Shown here: positions 1-8,409 of the stretch, in pieces
Position numbering within the stretch: position 1 is the first letter of the stretch
How the letters are laid out: each line of letters begins with the position of its first letter
Source of the DNA: Bacteroidales bacterium
GTDB lineage: Bacteria; Bacteroidota; Bacteroidia; Bacteroidales; WCHB1-69
Reading direction: 5' to 3'
Length of the DNA: 17,079 nucleotides
Assembly (NCBI GenBank): GCA_016285615.1
Contig: JAEERB010000044.1
Coordinates: forward strand, 1 to 17,079
Notes under the pieces: generated by a model
Database searches by the model: none
Told to the model about the DNA's origin: nothing
What the model saw: the letters and a program-made list of their open reading frames with translations, nothing else
Translations under genes and position numbers: made by a program

Positions 1-3000
1 GATTACCGTATCCATAGCATAGATATTGGTTGCAACCGGAGCGGTGTAGTCAATATCCAATGTATCGGTAATACTCTTCTTACGATCAGGAGTAGAAGTG
101 AATGTTACAGTATCGGCAGTATTGAGAGCCTTCCAGAAGTATTTGAAAGGATTCTCTGCGGTCAGGTACTCATCTTCGAGTGCTGCACCACCAAATACTA
201 CATTTGCACCAGGACATACTTCAGTTGAAGTGTATTCGAATTCAACATCAGGTTGAGCATCAACATAAACGTCAACGGTGTCGGAAATAGCACTACAAGC
301 GCAACCTGAGCAGCCAGCGTAAACTGACATTACCAAGCGATAGGGTTTTTCGTTGGGTTCGAAATCAGGCATATTATTGAAACTTTCAACAAACTCTTTA
401 TTGAAAGTGATTTCTACCTCTTCGGTATCCTTAACAAGTTGAGTATCGTAATATTTAGAATACTCATTAGTCGGGTCTGCGGGATGTATCAAATGGAAAC
501 TATAATACAGTTTGCCCATATCTGCTCTTTGAGCTGAATATTTGGCAGCCGGATTGATAACGGTGAAGGTCATAGGAATTTCACCTTCTTCGCACATCAG
601 CGTATCGTTAGGAACGAGGATAGAAGGATCATCTACAACTACCACGGTGAAAGTATCACGGGTGTCGCAGCCCAAACCTTCAGCATCTTCTACTACCAAT
701 ACAAAATCGTAGTTACCTTTTACAACCTTCTTTCTATCAGCAGGCTCTCCCTGTGTGGTATATTTACTAAATACATTGCTGATTCCAGGAACATCTGAAT
801 AAGTGCTAACCGTTGATTGCAAGGTGTCGGGAACGGTTACACCGAATTCAGTCGGAGCGCTTACTAATATATAGGTATAATTAACATTGCGCGTATAAGG
901 CATAGAAGTGGTTACACTCGGATTAACAGAAACATAGATGTCATAGTCTTCACCTTCGCATGTAAATGTAGTATCCTCAATGTCGCTAATTACAGGATCT
1001 GGATAGAGATAAATCATGGTTGAGTCTTTTACAGAGCAACCAGGCATATCGCTTACCAGGTTGAAGTAGAACTTAGCCGTATTGTTCTGCAAAGTATCGA
1101 AGTCCTTGTTAACAACGGTCAGATCCAATTTATCTTTAACAGAATACATACGATCGGCATCCACTTCGCTGCAATTCAAATCAATAGTGTCTTTCTTGGT
1201 CCAAGCGGTGTGTGAAGCACCTTCGCCTTCTGACCAGAAATATTTGAAGTTCATATCAGCGCAACTGTCAACCGTAAGAGCAGGGCCCTCAACGAAAGCA
1301 GTACCACCGTAGCAGATAGAATCAGCATCGGTCAACTCGATTTGAGCTGGTTCGATAACCGAAACATTCACGGTGTCATAAGCCAAGCAAGATTCATGAA
1401 CTTTCTCTTGGTTGTAAACCATCACGGTAATTTGGTAAACACCAGGGTTGGTATTCGCAGTTGTAGCAAATGTCAGGACAGTGTCTGTACTACCGGCGTC
1501 GCGACCGTTGATTTGCCATGCATAATACAGTTTTGAAATAGGTTCAGCATTATTGGTAGCACGAACCAACAAAGTAGAGTCACCGCCCTTACACATGGTG
1601 AAATCTTCGGGGAAGAAGGTGATTTCGGGATCGGGATAAACCTTCACTTGGATGATGCTATCAACCTTACAACCTTTGAATGCGGTGAACTGTTGATCTA
1701 CTCCATAGAAACCGTATTGAGCGGTTACGCGGAAGAAGGTGTCAACGGTCAATTCACCAGTTTCAACCATACGATTATCTGTCGAGAAATGCTTGATAGG
1801 AAGCGTATCGGTAACGGTTGTTTTGTCGTTAGCCATTGATTCCCACAAATAACCCATGATACCATCATGACGTTCTATGGTAGCATTAGCTTCAAGGTTA
1901 GCAGAACCACCATAGCAGAGGGTATCAGTAGTAACTAAGTCAAATACAGGAGGAGCGATTACGACAACCTTCATCATAGTAGGCTCGGTTTCACAACCAG
2001 GGATGTCGGTACTATCGTATTTAGCTTCTACCATATAATAATATACACCAGGATCACCTTCCAGAGCAACCTTGAATTCAGAATCGCCCTTGGTGGAACC
2101 TGTTTGAACTTGTTGCGGATTAGTTCCTTGAGCATCGTCGCATGAATACCAAGTGTAGTTCATATTGATACCAGTCAGACGATGGTCAACGGTTTTTACA
2201 GAAGCTACAGCACGCAGCGTATCGGAAACGCAGATGGTATCAGGTCTAGCCTCAACGCTGATGGTAGGATTGTCGTAAACCACCACATCGATTGTGTCGG
2301 TAGCGTAGCAACCTTGGCTCTTCAAGAAATCGCTCTGATAAACTTCCACGCGAGCACGAATCGTGTCGTAATTAGGAGTGTTATCGGTCTTATACAACTG
2401 TTTCTCTGCATTACCAATAACTTGTTCTGGGCGTGATGAAGCTTGAATCGTAGTCCAATTCGAACCAGATTCATCAACACCAACAATGTCCCAACCAAAA
2501 TAGTTAACAACATTATCCAAACCCGTGTTTTCTACAATCTTGGCAGCAATTTCCAATGTATCTCCCACACATACTGTCTGCTTGTTGGAAGCTACATAAG
2601 TATCAACTTCGGGAGCGGTGTGGAACGTAACCGTAACAGGTTGTGAGTAAATTACAGGAGTGAAGGTGCTAATAGAGTTGGGACCCTTCACAGTAGTGAT
2701 GGTACCATAGAAAGAGATTGCTTTACTTGTTACATGTTCAGCCTTCATTGCATCCACATACGGGGTTGCATCTACGATGAAGCCAGAACCACGGTTATCG
2801 GATGAGCTAACATCCAGAGGATCTCTCTTCTTGGTGTCCAACAATTTTCCGTCTTGGTCATAGAAACGGAAATACAACGTATCGGTGGCACGACCATCGT
2901 CGTTCTGAGTGGTCAACTGCAAGCCGAACACACCTGTACCGCAGACATCCTGAGCCACAATAGCTGTAAAAGGTGCTGTGGGATTGTTGGGATTGATGGC

Positions 3001-3546
3001 GACTGTCTTTGCCATTACTGAAAAGCCCGGATAGTGTTGAGCATCCAAATAGGTAATTTTCAACTCAGCCGACTTCGACAAGGACGGGTTGGACTTGTTA
3101 TAAGCCGTCACACGATAGAACAGCGTGCCATTACTATTTGCCGCATCGGTCACAACGGAGTCCTTACCGGTAAAGTCTGGCAACTCTGTCCATTCGGTTT
3201 CATCGCCTTTCTTCATTTCCCATTTGGTCTTCGTGAGATCAAACAGGTCATCATCACCCAAATAGAGCCACAACTGAACACTTGTGTTCTCCATTAATTC
3301 GGCTTCGGTTTGTGGATTATCAAGGTCCACAATACCAATACCTACTTCTACGTCATCCCATGTGTCATCGGTGACAGGCAGGGGCGCCGCAAATGGATGT
3401 GAAGTCAGACATTGCGAAATCGTCGGGGAGTAAGCGTAAGTCAACGCTTTCGCGTTCGCTAAATTCCCTGTGACAACTTCACTTCGAGCTTGGCAAGTCC
3501 CTATTACTAGGAACGCCATCAGGAAATAAATCATAAACTTTTTCAT
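1..3546 (-). CDS. Large exported protein with Cys-containing Ig-like/PKD-like repeats (partial, C-terminus off window)
   Basis: The minus-strand frame is open from an ATG at 3546 to the window edge: 1,182 residues, no stop. Residues 1-20 (MKKFMIYFLMAFLVIGTCQA) look like a signal peptide, probably cut after CQA; Cys18 makes a lipoprotein possible, but Thr at -1 is a poor lipobox. After a non-repetitive region of about 300 residues come eight repeats, each opening with a C-x-G-like motif (TVCVGD, TICVSD, TLCYGG, TMCKGG, SICYGG, TFTCEG, LMCEEG, EVCPG). Their Cys residues are at 326, 439, 544, 652, 745, 863, 985 and 1111, a spacing of 93-126. Most repeats end with a second Cys in a GC...DT..V.V segment (for example Cys413 and Cys518), as expected for disulphide-closed beta-sandwich domains. 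Such proteins in Bacteroidota are often surface adhesins or type IX secretion cargo; the sorting domain that would prove this lies outside. Exact ligand or function is unknown. The gene has its own promoter and a long leader. Confidence 0.85.
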   Translation of the reverse strand, partial: MKKFMIYFLMAFLVIGTCQARSEVVTGNLANAKALTYAYSPTISQCLTSHPFAAPLPVTDDTWDDVEVGIGIVDLDNPQTEAELMENTSVQLWLYLGDDDLFDLTKTKWEMKKGDETEWTELPDFTGKDSVVTDAANSNGTLFYRVTAYNKSNPSLSKSAELKITYLDAQHYPGFSVMAKTVAINPNNPTAPFTAIVAQDVCGTGVFGLQLTTQNDDGRATDTLYFRFYDQDGKLLDTKKRDPLDVSSSDNRGSGFIVDATPYVDAMKAEHVTSKAISFYGTITTVKGPNSISTFTPVIYSQPVTVTFHTAPEVDTYVASNKQTVCVGDTLEIAAKIVENTGLDNVVNYFGWDIVGVDESGSNWTTIQASSRPEQVIGNAEKQLYKTDNTPNYDTIRARVEVYQSDFLKSQGCYATDTIDVVVYDNPTISVEARPDTICVSDTLRAVASVKTVDHRLTGINMNYTWYSCDDAQGTNPQQVQTGSTKGDSEFKVALEGDPGVYYYMVEAKYDSTDIPGCETEPTMMKVVVIAPPVFDLVTTDTLCYGGSANLEANATIERHDGIMGYLWESMANDKTTVTDTLPIKHFSTDNRMVETGELTVDTFFRVTAQYGFYGVDQQFTAFKGCKVDSIIQVKVYPDPEITFFPEDFTMCKGGDSTLLVRATNNAEPISKLYYAWQINGRDAGSTDTVLTFATTANTNPGVYQITVMVYNQEKVHESCLAYDTVNVSVIEPAQIELTDADSICYGGTAFVEGPALTVDSCADMNFKYFWSEGEGASHTAWTKKDTIDLNCSEVDADRMYSVKDKLDLTVVNKDFDTLQNNTAKFYFNLVSDMPGCSVKDSTMIYLYPDPVISDIEDTTFTCEGEDYDIYVSVNPSVTTSMPYTRNVNYTYILVSAPTEFGVTVPDTLQSTVSTYSDVPGISNVFSKYTTQGEPADRKKVVKGNYDFVLVVEDAEGLGCDTRDTFTVVVVDDPSILVPNDTLMCEEGEIPMTFTVINPAAKYSAQRADMGKLYYSFHLIHPADPTNEYSKYYDTQLVKDTEEVEITFNKEFVESFNNMPDFEPNEKPYRLVMSVYAGCSGCACSAISDTVDVYVDAQPDVEFEYTSTEVCPGANVVFGGAALEDEYLTAENPFKYFWKALNTADTVTFTSTPDRKKSITDTLDIDYTAPVATNIYAMDTVI

Positions 3547-3623
3547 CACTTTGAATTTAATTATTAATAGTTTGATTTTGAATTATTTATTTGCTTTTGA
3601 AATTGTTTCGTTTCTCATAATGC

Positions 3624-3670
3624 GCGGGAAATCATTAATATAACTCCCGCAATAGTACGCCCTTTCGGCG
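3624..3670 (-). promoter_or_regulatory. Two G+C-rich hairpins in the leader of the large exported protein
   Basis: Within an otherwise AT-rich leader there are two potential stems. GCGGGA (3624-3629) pairs with TCCCGC (3645-3650) across a 15-base loop. CGCC (3658-3661) pairs with GGCG (3667-3670); on the transcribed strand its loop is GAAAG. They lie downstream of the predicted transcription start (about 3721) and 75-125 bases before the ATG. They could be an mRNA-stabilising or regulatory 5' structure. No known riboswitch is recognised. Confidence 0.35.
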
Positions 3671-3727
3671 GATTTGTTACAGTTTTTCGAGCTTTTCTTC
3701 ATTTTTGTCCTTTTTATATTCAACTTG

Positions 3728-3763
3728 CAAAATTACAAAAATTCCAACAACAACAACAACAAA
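3728..3763 (-). promoter_or_regulatory. Bacteroidota-type promoter of the large exported protein, with an embedded CAA repeat
   Basis: On the minus strand TAATTTTGC (-7 box TAnnTTTG at 3735-3728) matches the phylum consensus exactly. The nearest perfect -33 TTTG is at 3763-3760, a spacer of 24 bases against the usual 19-21. The spacer is largely (CAA)6 on the plus strand (3745-3762), so GTTG near-matches occur every 3 bases. The predicted start of transcription is near 3721. Confidence 0.5.
3745..3762. repeat. (CAA)6 trinucleotide tract
   Basis: Six uninterrupted CAA units lie between the -7 and -33 elements of the minus-strand promoter. The tract is short, but its position could let copy-number change alter promoter spacing. 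Confidence 0.8.
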
Positions 3764-3844
3764 ATCAAAAAAAATCTGCATATTTTTCACATAAAACCAT
3801 AATGCTTTGATAATCAATTTATTATTTTTTGATTTTTTTGAATA

Positions 3845-3879
3845 AAAAAGCTCTAAATCGCTGCATAATCAAGCTTTTT
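3845..3879. repeat. Inverted repeat AAAAAGCT / AGCTTTTT
   Basis: AAAAAGCT (3845-3852) and AGCTTTTT (3872-3879) are perfect complements separated by 19 bases, roughly midway between the two divergent promoters. It may be a protein-binding site or a chance pairing of A and T runs. Confidence 0.3.
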
Positions 3880-4001
3880 AGCGCATTTTGCCTATCAAAT
3901 GAAAAAAAAATGGTGATTTTTTGGCAACAAAAACGGCCGTAAAGTTTGAATAATCAAGCAAAAGAAGCATATCAAAAATCAAAGCCCATTATCCCCTATT
4001 T

Positions 4002-4038
4002 TTTGTTGCTTTTCGTCCAAAAAAAATCACTAATTTTG
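4002..4038 (+). promoter_or_regulatory. Promoter of the TPR lipoprotein gene
   Basis: TAATTTTGC at 4031-4039 matches the -7 consensus TAnnTTTG. A TTTG lies at 4002-4005 (spacer 25) and an overlapping GTTG at 4005-4008 (spacer 22). The predicted start of transcription is near 4045, giving a leader of about 65 A-rich bases with no Shine-Dalgarno sequence. Confidence 0.55.
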
Positions 4039-4111
4039 CCCTCAACATGTTAGCTTCCAAAATTAGGTTGATTTGTTAAAAACATTCTAAAAATATCTCA
4101 ACAAAAACAAA

Positions 4112-5113
4112 ATGAATAAGCGATTTTTTATCTATACAATTATTTTTATAGCCATTTTTTCAGGTTCTTGTAAGCATAAAAACAGCAAAGATTACGCCAA
4201 CCTCGACCCCACTTTGGCAACCCTTTGCCAACAGATTGACAAGCACCCCGACGACCCGGAGCTGTACTTCCAAAGAGCCAATTACTACTATGGTAAAGCA
4301 GTCATAGACAGTGCTTTACAAGACATTATGCAGAGCATTAAGCTCGACTCGACGCAAGCCAAGTATTGGCTCACTTTGTCGGATTTGTACTTCGCTCAAC
4401 GCGAAACCGACCTGACGGAAGAGACCTTGGAGAAGGTCATCACCATGGACCCCGACAACAACGAGGCACGACTGAAGCTGGCCGAGCTGTACTACCACCT
4501 CAAAATGTATCCGCAATGCAACGAAACGTTGGATGAAGCCATCGCCAAAAGAAACCACAACCCCAGAGCACACCTCATCCGCGCCTTCTGTCTGAAGGAC
4601 CAAGCCGACACGGTGGGCGCCATCCGCATGCTGCAGCTGGTCATCGACCAAGACCCGACGGAGGTGAAAGCCTTTTTGGAGCTGGGATATCTGTATCAAC
4701 TGAAAAAGAATCCATTGGCCGCCACCTACTACCAAAACGCCCTGCAAGTTGACCCGAACAACATCGAAATCAACTACAATTTAGCGATGCTGTATCAGGA
4801 GTTGGGCGAATACGAAAAAGCCATCGAGCAATACAAAATCCTGCTCTCCATCGACGCCAAGAACAAACACGCGCTGCACAACATCGGCTACATATATCTC
4901 AACTACTTAGGCAATTACGAAGAGGCTGTCAACTTCTTCAGCAAAGCCATCGAGGCGGACCCCAACTTCATCAACGCCATCTGCAACCGCGGCGTAGCCT
5001 ACGAGAACCTCGGTCGCAACGAGGATGCACGCAGGGACTATTTGCGCTGCAAAGAGATTTCGGCCAACTTTGAGCCGGCAGTGGCAGGACTGAATAGGTT
5101 GGATCGGAGATAA
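4112..5113 (+). CDS. Tetratricopeptide-repeat lipoprotein
   Basis: This is a 333-residue protein with a hydrophobic N-terminus ending in FSGSC; Cys20 is the likely lipidated residue after signal peptidase II cleavage, which would anchor it in the inner or outer membrane facing the periplasm or surface. From about residue 48 to 320 the sequence is a run of about eight TPR units of about 34 residues, with the usual W/L-G-Y-A-P pattern, for example ELGYLYQLKKNPLAATYYQN near 190 and NLAMLYQELGEYEKAIEQYK near 223. TPR arrays bind peptides or scaffold protein complexes; nothing names the partner. The addA-like gene follows 64 bases later on the same strand, separated only by a heptad-repeat array, so co-transcription is possible but a shared function is not implied. 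Start chosen because it gives the complete signal peptide and sits after a good promoter. Confidence 0.88.
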   Translation: MNKRFFIYTIIFIAIFSGSCKHKNSKDYANLDPTLATLCQQIDKHPDDPELYFQRANYYYGKAVIDSALQDIMQSIKLDSTQAKYWLTLSDLYFAQRETDLTEETLEKVITMDPDNNEARLKLAELYYHLKMYPQCNETLDEAIAKRNHNPRAHLIRAFCLKDQADTVGAIRMLQLVIDQDPTEVKAFLELGYLYQLKKNPLAATYYQNALQVDPNNIEINYNLAMLYQELGEYEKAIEQYKILLSIDAKNKHALHNIGYIYLNYLGNYEEAVNFFSKAIEADPNFINAICNRGVAYENLGRNEDARRDYLRCKEISANFEPAVAGLNRLDRR

Positions 5114-5175
5114 TTCACGATTCACAATTCACAATGCACGATTAAAAGAACAGAGAACAAAGAACAAATAAAAAA
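5113..5175 (+). repeat. 7-base tandem array between the TPR gene and addA
   Basis: Beginning at the last base of the TPR stop codon, nine consecutive 7-base units can be read in phase: ATTCACG, ATTCACA, ATTCACA, ATGCACG, ATTAAAA, GAACAGA, GAACAAA, GAACAAA, TAAAAAA. The same unit types occur in almost the same order after addA. The array places an in-frame TAA (5169-5171) just upstream of the addA ATG, which fixes that start. Confidence 0.8.
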
Positions 5176-5177
5176 TT

Positions 5178-8100
5178 ATGTTCAAGACGTACAATGCATC
5201 GGCAGGTTCGGGGAAGACCACTTCGCTGGTCATTGAATATTTGTCGCTATGCTTGCTCAACATTGAACAATACAGACACATCTTGGCCATCACCTTTACC
5301 AACAACGCCACGGCCGAGATGAAAGAGCGCATCATCCTCTATCTGAAACTATTTGCTCATACACCCATTGACCAATACAGTGTAGGGGAAAAGAATGTGT
5401 ACGATAAAATCGCTGAGCGTTGTCGGCACAAGCACCCCGAATTGAACGACGCCGGCAAGAGAGAGACCTTCATGAGGGAGAAGTCGCAGCAACTGTTGGA
5501 AGCTATCCTATACGACTACAACAACTTTTCTATCAGCACTATAGACAGTTTTTTCCAACGCATCATACGATCGTTTGCCTACGAGCTGCACCTTAACATG
5601 AACTTCAATGTGGAGATATCGTTAGACGAGCTCTACGAACAGGCCATTGACTTGTTAATCAACAAGATGTCGCAAGAGAACAGAGCGCTGTCGCAGCGTA
5701 TTTTGTCGCTCATTGACAAACAGATGGAAGATAGTGGCAAATGGAAGATAGAGAACAGCCTGACGAACATTCTCTCGGAATACATCTACAAAGAACAGAA
5801 CTATCAAGCCATTAGAGCTTTAGAAGAACTTGACAGAGCCGAATTCCTGCAGGCCTGCGACACCTTACGTCAAGATACAGCCCAACGGATGAGCCAATGC
5901 CGCAATCGGACCATGGAAGCGGCACAGCGCGGTAACGAGCTGGTCAACACCATCGGAAATGAAACTGTGTTCTTTCAGGGCAAGAGGGGACTTTATGATT
6001 GGTTTGCCAAAGTACCAAAAAATTTTCCCGATTTAAAACTCAACACTTACATAGAAAAAGGGATGGTGAACGGCTCCTTCACCAAAAAAGGAGAAGACGC
6101 CGCCCACTTTGATGAACTTTGCGTACTGCTTGACACCATCATGCACAACAGAGATGAGTATGTGAAGTGCGCGAAAATGAGCCAATCGTTAACGCCTTTA
6201 ATGTTGCTCTTTGACTTAAAGGAGATTATGGACGACATCAAGTTGCGCGACAACCTGTTCTATTTGTCTGAGACCAACGCCAAGATTTACGAAGAGATAA
6301 AAGACGAAGAGGCGCCCTACATCTACGAAAAGATAGGCAACAAATACCGCCACTTTTTCATTGACGAATTTCAGGACACCTCGCAAATGCAATGGACCAA
6401 CCTGCTGCCGCTCATCCGCAATGCGCTATCCGAAGGCGGAGAGACCATCATCTTCGGTGACCTGAAGCAGGCCATTTACCGATTCCGCGGTGGCGACGCC
6501 GAGCTGTTGGCTTCCTTATCGAGTGACGAAGAGTTCAAGAGGCAAAACATCCCGACGAATGCTTTCGATGTGGTTGCCTTGGACACCAACCACCGATCGG
6601 CACGCTACATTATCGAGTTCAACAACAACTGTTTCAAGACGTTGGAGAACGAGATTTCTTTTTATAAAGAGACTCAAAAGACTGACGAGCGTAATCAACT
6701 GACGGGCTTCGTCTCCATTCATTTCAAGCCCAAGGAGGAGAATTCGGGAGAGTTCTTGAGCAAGATGACCCTGCAGATGGTAGAAGATGCGCTCAAGCGA
6801 GGATTCCAATATCGCGACATGGCCGTGCTAACACGCAACAGGAACAAGAGTTCGGAATTGGCACAGGACCTTGCGGCGGCGGGGCATCCTGTCATTTCGG
6901 AAGACTCTCTCCTACTCTCCGCATCGTGCGAAGTCAACTTCATTGTCAATGTGCTGCAATATCTCAGCAACCCTCTTGACACATTAGCCAAATTTCAGAT
7001 TATCAATTATTTGAGACAACAAAAAGGCAGCAAAGAGACCTTCAACCACGAGATGGACCAAATAAGCGACCCCAACGACGCCTCATTCCGCACGCTGCTA
7101 CAGAGTTACGGGATAGACCTCCAGTGCGAGCGGCTCACCACTCTGCCTCTGTTCACCCTAGTCAAGGAGCTCATCCAGACCTTTTGTCTCACCAGTAGTG
7201 ATGCGTACCTCATCCGCTTTATGGACACGTTGCTCGATTTCAGCAGTAAGCAGACCGACAGCATTTCACAATTTCTGACATGGTGGGAACAGAAACAGGG
7301 TTCCCTCTCTGTTGTGTCGAGCCGTGAAGACAACGCCATCACCGTGACCACCATACACAAATCGAAAGGATTGGGATTCCCTGTTGTCATCATTCCTTTA
7401 AACAAATACCAGGAAGGAAAGCCAAGCACCCTTTGGTATCAGCCCGACAAAGAAGAGAGCACGCTACCTTATATTCCCGTTAAAATTGACATCGAAGCGA
7501 GCAAACTTGAATGCTTTAAATCCTTTGCTGAGAAAGAGAAACAAGCCGCTTACATCGACAGTATCAACACGATATATGTTGCCCAGACCCGTGCACGCGA
7601 AGCTCTGTACATCATCACAGGAGAGAAAGACAGCAAGGGCAATTACGCCAAGTTGATCAGCGGCTATCTGAACACCATCGAGAGCAACTTGACGAAAGTT
7701 GGTGACAACGAATATCTATTTGGCGATGCCGATTATCAACACACCCAAAGAGAGAGAGAAACAAAATGCTCGACATCCATCGAACAAATAGAGACCAGCT
7801 CGTTTACGCCGGCGAGTCTGCTTCCCCCTACCCCAACGCCCAGTGAGGAGCAGCAACAAGGTATTGCCGTGCACGACTACCTCGCCTCGCTAACTCATTT
7901 TCCGCAAAGCGAGCAAGAATTGGCCGAGATGGAAATTGCTATTGACAAGCAGTTTGAGCCCAAGGCACGAGAAATTCTGCACCGCATCCTAACCGACGAG
8001 CAACTAAAGCCCTACTTCAGTCCCGAGGTGCAAGCACTCAACGAAGTGACCATCACTGACAGCCAAGGCCACGACCACCGCCCCGACAGAGTGGTTATCA

Positions 8101-8240
8101 ATGGGAACGAAGTGATGGTGATAGACTACAAGACAGGGCAGCAACACGACGAGTACCAGCAGCAGATTGACAGCTATGTGGCTCTGCTGAAAGAGATGGG
8201 GTACGAAAAGGTGAAGGGACAGTTGGTGTACCTGGATTGA
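5178..8240 (+). CDS. addA: AddA-like UvrD-family helicase with C-terminal RecB-type nuclease
   Basis: This 1,020-residue protein matches the AddA subunit of AddAB-type enzymes, which resect double-strand breaks for RecA-dependent repair in the cytoplasm. Superfamily 1 helicase motifs are all visible: Walker A ASAGSGKTT (7-15), TFTNNATAEMK (39-49), Walker B FFIDEFQD (393-400), GDLKQAIYRFRGGD (427-440), LDTNHRS (468-474), TTIHKSKGLGFPVV (724-737) and VAQTRAREAL (801-810). The C-terminus has a PD-(D/E)XK nuclease: His899 in GIAVHD, Asp970 in RPDRVV, Asp983-Tyr-Lys985 in VIDYKTG and Gln995-996. All nuclease positions needed for activity appear intact. Bacteroidota versions are somewhat shorter than the firmicute protein of about 1,200 residues. 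No addB-like gene is adjacent: upstream is a TPR lipoprotein and downstream is convergent nadA. The ATG is fixed by an in-frame stop 9 bases upstream. Family confidence is high; the exact AddA label is by architecture. Confidence 0.88.
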   Translation: MFKTYNASAGSGKTTSLVIEYLSLCLLNIEQYRHILAITFTNNATAEMKERIILYLKLFAHTPIDQYSVGEKNVYDKIAERCRHKHPELNDAGKRETFMREKSQQLLEAILYDYNNFSISTIDSFFQRIIRSFAYELHLNMNFNVEISLDELYEQAIDLLINKMSQENRALSQRILSLIDKQMEDSGKWKIENSLTNILSEYIYKEQNYQAIRALEELDRAEFLQACDTLRQDTAQRMSQCRNRTMEAAQRGNELVNTIGNETVFFQGKRGLYDWFAKVPKNFPDLKLNTYIEKGMVNGSFTKKGEDAAHFDELCVLLDTIMHNRDEYVKCAKMSQSLTPLMLLFDLKEIMDDIKLRDNLFYLSETNAKIYEEIKDEEAPYIYEKIGNKYRHFFIDEFQDTSQMQWTNLLPLIRNALSEGGETIIFGDLKQAIYRFRGGDAELLASLSSDEEFKRQNIPTNAFDVVALDTNHRSARYIIEFNNNCFKTLENEISFYKETQKTDERNQLTGFVSIHFKPKEENSGEFLSKMTLQMVEDALKRGFQYRDMAVLTRNRNKSSELAQDLAAAGHPVISEDSLLLSASCEVNFIVNVLQYLSNPLDTLAKFQIINYLRQQKGSKETFNHEMDQISDPNDASFRTLLQSYGIDLQCERLTTLPLFTLVKELIQTFCLTSSDAYLIRFMDTLLDFSSKQTDSISQFLTWWEQKQGSLSVVSSREDNAITVTTIHKSKGLGFPVVIIPLNKYQEGKPSTLWYQPDKEESTLPYIPVKIDIEASKLECFKSFAEKEKQAAYIDSINTIYVAQTRAREALYIITGEKDSKGNYAKLISGYLNTIESNLTKVGDNEYLFGDADYQHTQRERETKCSTSIEQIETSSFTPASLLPPTPTPSEEQQQGIAVHDYLASLTHFPQSEQELAEMEIAIDKQFEPKAREILHRILTDEQLKPYFSPEVQALNEVTITDSQGHDHRPDRVVINGNEVMVIDYKTGQQHDEYQQQIDSYVALLKEMGYEKVKGQLVYLD

Positions 8241-8243
8241 AAA

Positions 8244-8348
8244 ATGCACAATTCACAATGCACAATGCATAATTAAGAACAGAGAAACTGAATTCAAAAT
8301 TCAGAATTCAGAATTCAAGAACAAAGAACAAAGAACAGAGAACAAATG
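8244..8348 (+). repeat. 7-base tandem array after addA
   Basis: Starting 4 bases after the addA stop, fifteen 7-base units run without a phase slip: ATGCACA, ATTCACA, ATGCACA, ATGCATA, ATTAAGA, ACAGAGA, AACTGAA, TTCAAAA, TTCAGAA, TTCAGAA, TTCAAGA, ACAAAGA, ACAAAGA, ACAGAGA, ACAAATG. The purine/A-rich strand is the addA coding strand. The block faces an opposing array at 8359-8400. Confidence 0.82.
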
Positions 8349-8386
8349 CAAGTTTGATTTTTTTGAATTTTGAATTTTGTTCTTTG
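8322..8386. terminator. Possible bidirectional terminator hairpin between convergent addA and nadA
   Basis: CAAAGAACAAA (8322-8332) is the perfect complement of TTTGTTCTTTG (8376-8386), and the adjoining GAATTCA-type units pair partly with the TTTGAAT-type units inside the loop side. The stem is AT-rich with a loop of about 43 bases, so it is not a classical GC-rich terminator, but it sits between two convergent stop codons. Confidence 0.35.
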
Positions 8387-8400
8387 AACTTCTTTATTGA
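8359..8400 (-). repeat. Opposing 7-base array downstream of nadA
   Basis: On the plus strand the units are TTTTTTG, AATTTTG, AATTTTG, TTCTTTG, AACTTCT and TTATTGA. Read on the minus strand they are the same CAAAATT/CAAAGAA type as the array after addA. The array therefore lies downstream of the nadA stop (8410) in nadA orientation. Confidence 0.65.
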
Positions 8401-8409
8401 AGACACGGC

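Larger units (their letters stand above)
3547..4111. other. 565-base AT-rich divergent intergenic region
   Basis: No coding frame is convincing here. The region holds the minus-strand promoter and about 175-base leader of the large exported protein, the plus-strand promoter of the TPR lipoprotein, a (CAA)6 tract, two G+C-rich hairpins in the minus-strand leader, and an A-tract inverted repeat. The central part (about 3764-4000) is runs of A and T with no other recognisable element. Confidence 0.75.

Noticed and set aside
1082..3297. Several short plus-strand frames opposite the large exported protein
   Set aside because: They are antisense to one continuous signal-peptide-bearing frame whose repeat motifs keep phase to the window edge.
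4316..4747. 143-residue minus-strand frame opposite the TPR gene
   Set aside because: The plus-strand frame has a lipoprotein signal and a regular TPR pattern, which the antisense frame lacks.
8244..8400. CRISPR-like array
   Set aside because: Units are 7 bases, contiguous and without unique spacers, and no cas genes are present; the structure is a microsatellite-like tandem array.
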